Below, piece after piece: positions 14,203 through 19,655 of a DNA stretch of 19,655 nucleotides. Every line of letters starts with the position of its first letter. The first letter of the stretch is position 1. The stretch comes from an uncultured Verrucomicrobia subdivision 3 bacterium. GTDB taxonomy: Bacteria > Verrucomicrobiota > Verrucomicrobiae > Limisphaerales > UBA11358. Location: the NCBI GenBank assembly GCA_903847285.1, contig CAINDH010000294.1, positions 1-19,655 of the forward strand, in the 5' to 3' direction. The translations under genes and the position numbers were made by a program. Below the pieces are notes generated by a model, which was not told the DNA's origin, ran no database searches, and saw only the letters and a list, made by a program, of their open reading frames with translations.

Positions 14203-14306
14203 GAGGGCGCTTATAGCAGTCTTTTTTGTTCTATCCGTTTTCGAGCCCTTGGCGGGGCGAGATTTTTATCGAAGCGTCAACGGCGCTTCATTAAGCTGCG
14301 CGCATC

Positions 14307-15299
14307 ATGTATTCGCCCGCTGCCAACCGTTACGAATTGCCCAACTTTTATCGCCGTTGCGGCCGCTCCGGCATCAAGCTGCCACTGATCTCCCTCGGCC
14401 TCTGGCATAATTTTGGCGCGCAAGATTCTTATGAGAACGCCCGTGCCATCGCCTGCCGCGCGTTTGATTTGGGTATCACATGCTTCGACCTCGCGAACAA
14501 CTACGGCCCGCCGGACGGTTCAGCGGAGGAGACGTTCGGCAAAATTCTGCGTGACGATTTAGGGCGATGGCGGGATGAAATGATCATCACCACGAAGGCG
14601 GGTTATTATATGTGGCCGGGGCCGTATGGTGAATGGGGTTCGCGGAAAAATCTATTGTCGTCGCTCGATCAATCACTCAAGCGGATGGGTTTGCCTTATG
14701 TGGATATTTTTTATTCGCATCGTCCCGATCCCGATACGCCGCTGGAAGAAACGATGGGCGCGCTCGCACACGCGGTGCGCAGCGGCAAGGCCTTGTATGC
14801 CGGGCTTTCTAATTATCAACCGGCCGAGACGGTGCGCGCGGCGAAAATTCTCCGCGACCTAGGCACGCCATGTCTTATCCATCAACCGCGTTACTCGATG
14901 TTGGATCGTTGGGTGGAACCGCAGTTGCTCGCCACGCTGGAAGCGGAGGGAATCGGCTGCACGGTGTTCTCCCCATTGGGCAAAGGGCTTTTGACCGATC
15001 GCTATTTCAAGGGCATCCCAACAGACTCGCGTATCGCCAAAGACAAAAGGTTTCTCCGCCCGGAACACGTCACGGATGAAGTTATCGCCAAGACGAAAAA
15101 GCTGAATGATTTGGCGAACTCGCGCGGCCAAACGCTCGCACAAATGGCGCTGGCGTGGGTATTGCGGCACAAGGTCGTGACCAGCGCGCTTATCGGCGCC
15201 AGCAAAGTTCAGCAGGTGGACGATTGCGTGGGCGCGGTAAAGAATCTGAATTTCAGCGCGGAAGAACTGGCTTTGATATTGACGATTTTGGCGGGCTGA
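14307..15299 (+). CDS. gpr: Aldo-keto reductase, L-glyceraldehyde 3-phosphate reductase (YghZ/Gpr) type
   Basis: A 330-residue NADPH-dependent reductase that folds as a TIM barrel. The catalytic tetrad is clear: D61, Y66 (FDLANNYG), K97 (TTKAG) and H138 (FYSHR). Long stretches match E. coli YghZ/Gpr closely, e.g. SLGLWHNFG (29-37), YYMWPGPYG (100-108) and SLDQSLKRMG (119-128). The E. coli enzyme reduces L-glyceraldehyde 3-phosphate and methylglyoxal, so detoxification is the likely role. Length matches the family (about 346). Start ATG 14307. No operon partner is clear. Confidence 0.93.
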   Translation: MYSPAANRYELPNFYRRCGRSGIKLPLISLGLWHNFGAQDSYENARAIACRAFDLGITCFDLANNYGPPDGSAEETFGKILRDDLGRWRDEMIITTKAGYYMWPGPYGEWGSRKNLLSSLDQSLKRMGLPYVDIFYSHRPDPDTPLEETMGALAHAVRSGKALYAGLSNYQPAETVRAAKILRDLGTPCLIHQPRYSMLDRWVEPQLLATLEAEGIGCTVFSPLGKGLLTDRYFKGIPTDSRIAKDKRFLRPEHVTDEVIAKTKKLNDLANSRGQTLAQMALAWVLRHKVVTSALIGASKVQQVDDCVGAVKNLNFSAEELALILTILAG

Positions 15300-15371
15300 T
15301 TCTTCAACCGCTCACCGGCATTTATAATCCCTAGTGGATATAAGTGCAGACTTGTAACTCAACTATTTGCC

Positions 15372-16253
15372 TCAACGAATTTTGGGCCAGTTTGTCAGCG
15401 AAAATTCCATCAGTTGATAATTCGAGCTGACATGATTGTTCGTCGAGAGCAGGTGCATTTTTTCGTTGATGGCAGAAAATTGTGCGGCGTAATTCGGTCC
15501 GCCGCTGACAAAGTAATTGTGTGAGACAAGCACCAGTTGGTTGCCGATCAGAAACATGGCGGGATTGGAGGAGTCGCCGCTGCGGATGGTCACGTTCCAA
15601 TTCGTCCCCAAACCATTCGCCACTGCAAGGCGGCTGTTCCAGTTCACAAAACTGCCGTTACCAAAATTCATTGGTTGACCGAACAAATAAAAATCCTGGT
15701 TCATACCGATGCCTTGGACGTAATTCGTTGCGGTGGCGGGCAGGTAATTGGTGAAATTTTCGGGTAACACGGGCAGGAAGCCGACGGATGGCGGCAGGTC
15801 TTCAGTGAGAATTCCCACGGAAGTGTCGTTGCCTACATCTACGCGTTGCAACGTGTGCCGCCAATGGATGACGTTATTCGTGTCCAGAAAGGCGATGAGG
15901 TAGCCCTCCGGGTGCATGTGCATCGAGACGAGGTAATGCCTGGGTGAAATCATCGTTGGCAAACCTTGTCCGCCGGCGACATTTGTGAATCCGATGGGCG
16001 TCGCGCTCAACCCTTGCACGCCGCGCAGCCAAAAGCTTTGCGACCACACAGCACCGGTGAGACGGTCGTTGCCGAGCGAGTTGGGGGCGCGAAATGGTAG
16101 GCGATCCATCGGTTCGGTGGCGCGCGCCGCGGCATTCGTAGCGAGGTGATGCGCGAGCGTGCCGGTGGCGGTGAAAACATTTTCTGCAATGGAACTGTGT
16201 GCGAACAGCGCGAGTGCAACGCTAACAGTGGAAAATATTTTGCGTGGATTCAT
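15372..16253 (-). CDS. Secreted protein with trypsin-like (S1) protease features
   Basis: 293 residues from the ATG at 16253, which overlaps the previous stop by ATGA. The signal peptide ends near SSIA (residue 23). The mature part has no known family for me, but the order of motifs fits a chymotrypsin fold: ISPRHYLVSMHMHP (102-115; H112 or H114), NDTSVGIL (142-149; D143, as in the DIALL element), and SGDSSNPAMF (225-234; S228, as in GDSGGP). GNQLVLVSH after the Ser also fits. GDSS-N-P differs from the usual GDSGGP, so activity is uncertain. It probably works in the periplasm or outside. The coupled MFS gene upstream gives no clear functional link. Confidence 0.7.
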   Translation of the reverse strand: MNPRKIFSTVSVALALFAHSSIAENVFTATGTLAHHLATNAAARATEPMDRLPFRAPNSLGNDRLTGAVWSQSFWLRGVQGLSATPIGFTNVAGGQGLPTMISPRHYLVSMHMHPEGYLIAFLDTNNVIHWRHTLQRVDVGNDTSVGILTEDLPPSVGFLPVLPENFTNYLPATATNYVQGIGMNQDFYLFGQPMNFGNGSFVNWNSRLAVANGLGTNWNVTIRSGDSSNPAMFLIGNQLVLVSHNYFVSGGPNYAAQFSAINEKMHLLSTNNHVSSNYQLMEFSLTNWPKIR

Positions 16254-17455
16254 CGGCGCGAAAGTGTTGCCTGACGATCTTTGAACGCCAACAAGAAAAA
16301 AATCATCACGCCACCAACCACGCCCGCGAGCCCGCCCCAGAACAACGGCCAGCGCGTGCCGCTGGTAGGCGTGCAACTGGCAAACCACCAGCCGCTCCCG
16401 AGATAGCCCGCGAGGTTGCCGATGCCGCCGTTCAGGAACGACATCAACGCCTGCGCGCGTGAACGCCACGCGGTATCAATCCGCTGGTCGAAATAAATCT
16501 GCGCGGTGATGAAGACCAGCACGAACGACGCGCCGTGGAGCGCCACACCTACAAGGTGTGATTCGCTCGTGTTGAACGCACTGCAAGTGAACCGCGCTAC
16601 GCCAATGCCGAGGCCGCATGCGAAAATCCATTTCAATCGCCAGTTCAGCAGCAGCCAGGCTAGGCCGAACATCGCGATGATTTCCGTGACTTGCGCGAGG
16701 CTCATCCATGCGCTCGTATGCACAAAGCCGAGTTCATGCAAGTGCGTCGGCGCATACGGATAAAAAGCGCAGAGCGGGATGTTGAACAAGGTGGTCGTGA
16801 GAAAAACGACGCGCGTGTCGCGGTCTTTTAGTAGCGAAAGCGCGTCGAAGCCGAAGCGTTCGCGCAGTGTGAGATGCTCGGCGGATTTGGGAACATTCAG
16901 CGTCGGCAGCAAAAAAGTGAATCCGGAAACCAGCAGCCAGAACGTTGCGCCCAGATAGCCGGTGAGCGCGGAACTGTCGAGGCCGAGCAAGCTGATGAGC
17001 AGCGAGCCGCACATCCATCCGATGGTGGCGAGCGAACGGATGGGGCCGAATTCTTTTTTGGCATCCTGCAATCGCGCCAGCACCAGCGCGGTGGAGATGC
17101 TGAACATTGGCGTGTAGGACAGCGCAAAAAGTTGGATGAGCGCGAGCACCAGCCATTCGTTCCAGCCATTGTTCATGGCGGTGGCGATGATGGACATCGT
17201 CACGGCCGTGGCGAAAGACAGCCAGCGTAGAACTTTCGCGGGCGGCACATGGCGGTCGGCCATCGCGCCGAACATCAGTGGTGAAATGAAGGCCGCCACC
17301 GCGTTCGCGGCAAACGCGAACGGTTTGATGGCGTGCATCCCATGCGCATCCAGAATCGTGCCAAGCGGCACGAACCAGATGGCCATAGCCGCCGCCTGGA
17401 TGAAAAATAAAATCATCAACTCGGCGTATTCGGCTTTGCGCAGCGTCGTCAACAT
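16250..17455 (-). CDS. MFS transporter, nucleoside:H+ symporter-like
   Basis: A 401-residue inner-membrane carrier with about 12 helices. It resembles the NupG/XapB family (Nuc_H_symport): the N-terminal helix IQAAAMAIWFVPLGT (19-33), the KKEFGPIRSLATIGW motif (133-147) in the loop before TM5, and a second half with a long TM8-TM9 linker. The family takes up nucleosides with protons, but the assignment rests on similarity by eye. ATG 17455 starts it. Its stop overlaps the next start (ATGA at 16250-16253), so it is translated with the secreted protein. It faces the mrp gene divergently, 114 bp away. Confidence 0.82.
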   Translation of the reverse strand: MLTTLRKAEYAELMILFFIQAAAMAIWFVPLGTILDAHGMHAIKPFAFAANAVAAFISPLMFGAMADRHVPPAKVLRWLSFATAVTMSIIATAMNNGWNEWLVLALIQLFALSYTPMFSISTALVLARLQDAKKEFGPIRSLATIGWMCGSLLISLLGLDSSALTGYLGATFWLLVSGFTFLLPTLNVPKSAEHLTLRERFGFDALSLLKDRDTRVVFLTTTLFNIPLCAFYPYAPTHLHELGFVHTSAWMSLAQVTEIIAMFGLAWLLLNWRLKWIFACGLGIGVARFTCSAFNTSESHLVGVALHGASFVLVFITAQIYFDQRIDTAWRSRAQALMSFLNGGIGNLAGYLGSGWWFASCTPTSGTRWPLFWGGLAGVVGGVMIFFLLAFKDRQATLSRR

Positions 17456-17569
17456 CTGCAGGAAAGATAATCAATCAGCGTGGGAATTAAATCTGAATTC
17501 TAAATCCACTGCCACCCATCACTGGCACTACCACTTGTTTTCGCTCTCAAAGCTGGCAACCTTTCCGCC

Positions 17570-18607
17570 ATGTTGTCATCGGAAGAAATTCAAAACGCGC
17601 TCAAGTCCGTCAAATATCCCGGCTATTCGCGCGACATTATCTCGTTCGGCCTCGTCAAAGATATTTCCGCTGCCAACGGTTCGGTGAGCGTGGTCATGCA
17701 ACTCACCTCGCCGAATCCCGAAGCCGCCGCGCAAATCAAAATTGAAAGCGAACGCGCCATCGCTGGTTTGCCCGGTGTGAAGCAAATTCACGTCGAAGTC
17801 CGCCAGCCCTCCGCTGGCTCAGCGCCGACTAATCCCTTCACGAACCAGAACAAAGTCAAAGGCGTCAAACGCATCATCGCCATCGCCAGCGGCAAAGGCG
17901 GCGTGGGCAAATCCACTTGCTCCGTGAATCTCGCCTGCGCGCTCACGCATCTTGGCGCGAAAGTGGGCCTGCTCGATTGCGATATCTACGGGCCGAGTAT
18001 TCCGCTCATGATGGGCGTCCACGAAAAACCGACCGTCAGCACGAATGAACAACTTGTTCCGCCCGTCGCGCACGGCGTGAAAGTGATGAGCATCGGCCTG
18101 CTTATTCCCGACGACCAAGCCGTCATTTGGCGTGGTCCGATGATCACAAAAACGATTCAACAATTTCTTCTGCAGGTGGAGTGGGGCGACTTGGATTTTC
18201 TCCTCGTGGACCTTCCGCCCGGAACCGGCGACGCGCAGCTTTCGCTTTGCCAGACCGTGCCGCTCGACGGCGGTGTCATCATCAGCACGCCGCAGGAAGC
18301 ATCGCTAGGCGTCGTGCGCAAAGGCATCTCCATGTTCCAAAAAGTGAACGTGCCCATCCTCGGCATTGTGGAGAACATGAGCTACTTCACCACGCCGAAC
18401 GGCGAGCGCGTGGAGATCTTCGGCCACGGTGGCGGCAAGGAGGAGGCCGCGCGGCAAAATGTTCCGTTCCTCGGCGAAGTGCCGATCTTCACGCAAATCC
18501 GCGAAGGCGGCGACCGGGGATTGCCCATCACGGTCTCCGCTCCAAATCATCCAGCTGGCAAGGCGTTTATTCAGATTGCGGAAACCGTGCGGAAAAATTT
18601 GAAATAG
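17570..18607 (+). CDS. mrp: Mrp/ApbC-family ATP-binding Fe-S cluster carrier
   Basis: A 345-residue protein thought to load Fe-S clusters onto apo-proteins. Domain order: MIP18 (DUF59) domain about 1-80, linker, then a P-loop ATPase from about 100. Walker A is G108-K-G-G-V-G-K-S-T116, a DLPPGTGD motif is at 214-221, and ENMSYF (268-273) is kept. The CxxC that normally follows ENMSYF and bridges the cluster between subunits is absent; residues 274-278 read T-T-P-N-G. ATG 17570 fits the MIP18 domain start. It is followed by the ABC-F gene after 86 bp. Other cluster-binding residues could replace the CxxC, so function is inferred from family. Confidence 0.92.
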   Translation: MLSSEEIQNALKSVKYPGYSRDIISFGLVKDISAANGSVSVVMQLTSPNPEAAAQIKIESERAIAGLPGVKQIHVEVRQPSAGSAPTNPFTNQNKVKGVKRIIAIASGKGGVGKSTCSVNLACALTHLGAKVGLLDCDIYGPSIPLMMGVHEKPTVSTNEQLVPPVAHGVKVMSIGLLIPDDQAVIWRGPMITKTIQQFLLQVEWGDLDFLLVDLPPGTGDAQLSLCQTVPLDGGVIISTPQEASLGVVRKGISMFQKVNVPILGIVENMSYFTTPNGERVEIFGHGGGKEEAARQNVPFLGEVPIFTQIREGGDRGLPITVSAPNHPAGKAFIQIAETVRKNLK

Positions 18608-18693
18608 GTTTTAGCCACAGATTAGGTGGCCGCCAGATCACAGAACAAGGCAGGCTTGTTCCCCCGCCGTTCTCTGCTACCTTCCACGCCCCT

Positions 18694-19655
18694 GTGGGAA
18701 CCATTATTTCAGCCTCCGATGTCTCCGTGCGTTACAACAACCGCTCGGTGCTCGATGACATCACGCTCGGTATCCAAGACACCGACCGCATCGGCCTCGT
18801 CGGCCGCAACGGCTGCGGCAAGACGACCTTCCTGAAAATCCTCGCCGGCTTGCAGCAGCCAGATAGCGGGGAAGTGGATCGCCGCCGCGATCTCGTCGCC
18901 AGCTATTTACCGCAGGATTTCATGCTGGATGAGACGAAGAATGTCCACGACAACGTCCGCGACGGTGCGCAGCACGTCTTCAAGTTGATCGCGGAGTTCG
19001 AATCGTTGCCGCATGACTCCAAGCGCCACGAGGATCTTGAGCAACGTATCATGGTGCTCGACGGCTGGACGGTGGAACGGCGCATCGAAATCGCGCTGGC
19101 GCATCTAAATTGTCCCGCTGGCGACCGCAAAGTTAATTCACTTTCCGGCGGCGAGAAACGCCGTGTGGCCATGGCACGGGCAATTGTTTCGCAGCCGGAC
19201 TTCCTGATGCTCGATGAGCCTACGAACCATCTCGACCCGGAATCTATCGAGTGGGTCGCGGAGTTTCTGGAATCGTTTAGCGGCGCATTTCTGGTCGTCA
19301 CGCACGACCGCTATTTTCTGGACCGCGTCGCCGGGACAATTCTTGAGTTGTCCAACGGAAAGTTTTTTTCGCACGCGGGAAATTACACCGACTATCTGCT
19401 GGCCAAGTCGGAGCGTCAGGAAGCCGATGCGACCATTGAGCACAAGCGCCAGATGTTTCTGAAAAAGGAGCTCGCGTGGGTGCGCCAAGGCCCGCGTGCG
19501 CAACGCAGCAAACAGAAAGACCGCTTCGAGCGTTACTATGACGAGGCCGCGAAGGACGGGCCGGTGATTGAGGAAGATGTGGAGTTATGCATTCCGCCGC
19601 CGCCGCAGCTTGGCAATCGCACGGTGGATGTCGCGGGTCTCGGTATGGAAATCGC
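18694..19655 (+). CDS. ABC-F family ATPase (Uup/EttA-like), 3' end cut off
   Basis: The first 320 residues of a soluble ABC-F protein; the gene runs off the window. These proteins act on ribosomes or in DNA metabolism, without a membrane domain. Start is GTG 18694 (M-G-T-I-I-S-A-S-D); no in-frame ATG or TTG lies between here and the mrp stop. First ATPase domain: Walker A GRNGCGKTT (37-45), signature LSGGE (150-154), Walker B LMLDEP (171-176), H204. The linker region with FLKKELAWVRQGPRAQRSK (255-273) is typical of Uup-type ABC-F proteins, which is why I favour Uup over EttA. The second ATPase domain is not visible. Confidence 0.88.
   Translation, partial: MGTIISASDVSVRYNNRSVLDDITLGIQDTDRIGLVGRNGCGKTTFLKILAGLQQPDSGEVDRRRDLVASYLPQDFMLDETKNVHDNVRDGAQHVFKLIAEFESLPHDSKRHEDLEQRIMVLDGWTVERRIEIALAHLNCPAGDRKVNSLSGGEKRRVAMARAIVSQPDFLMLDEPTNHLDPESIEWVAEFLESFSGAFLVVTHDRYFLDRVAGTILELSNGKFFSHAGNYTDYLLAKSERQEADATIEHKRQMFLKKELAWVRQGPRAQRSKQKDRFERYYDEAAKDGPVIEEDVELCIPPPPQLGNRTVDVAGLGMEI

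Overview
The window reads as chromosomal DNA of a free-living, Gram-negative-type heterotroph with moderately high GC. The best guess is Verrucomicrobiota, perhaps near Limisphaerales/Pedosphaera. The hints are weak Shine-Dalgarno signals, exported proteins rich in Thr/Asn repeats of the 'TN-x-V-x-W' kind, signal-peptide porins and c-type cytochromes, and the style of the Gfo/Idh and Mrp proteins. This is inference from protein style; no rRNA or tRNA gene is present. Nothing points to a phage or plasmid. Gene density is high except for a scarred stretch at about 8966-9635.

Layout. (1) 1-4019, plus strand: a signalling cluster with the end of a periplasmic solute-binding protein, a membrane PAS/HisKA_3 histidine kinase, a NarL/FixJ response regulator, a receiver-like protein that has lost its phosphorylation site, and an intact stand-alone receiver. 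(2) 4031-5669: a REP-like hairpin, then an MFS transporter. (3) 8264-5717, minus strand: an electron-transfer operon of small monoheme cytochrome c, outer-membrane porin and diheme cytochrome c. (4) 8265-8611: a divergent promoter region with tandem inverted repeats, then a small His/Gly-rich membrane protein. (5) 8966-9600: a rearrangement scar with a truncated DNA methyltransferase start, the tail of an exported protein, a double hairpin of REP type and two 15-bp repeat sites. (6) 10361-9636, minus strand: a family 2 glycosyltransferase. (7) 10569-13763, plus strand: a tightly coupled envelope-lipid operon of a Gfo/Idh/MocA dehydrogenase resembling those in lipid A (lpx) clusters, a variant CDP-alcohol phosphatidyltransferase, a PlsC-type acyltransferase and a CDP-diacylglycerol synthase. 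Its three junctions are ATGA overlaps. (8) 13819-15299: a zinc-ribbon protein and a YghZ/Gpr-type aldo-keto reductase. (9) 17455-15372, minus strand: a nucleoside-symporter-like MFS protein coupled by ATGA overlap to a secreted serine-protease-like protein. (10) 17570-end, plus strand: an Mrp/ApbC Fe-S carrier without the usual CxxC, and the first part of an ABC-F ATPase.

How they fit together. The signalling cluster looks like a ligand-sensing phosphorelay in which one receiver may no longer accept phosphate. The cytochrome-porin operon suggests electron traffic in the periplasm or across the outer membrane. The lipid operon could make a non-standard phospholipid: it supplies acylation, CDP activation and a head-group transferase with altered metal ligands. 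The strongest candidates for new biology are that transferase operon, the degenerate receiver pair and the cytochrome-porin-cytochrome operon. The repeat scar is the best sign of mobile REP-type activity.
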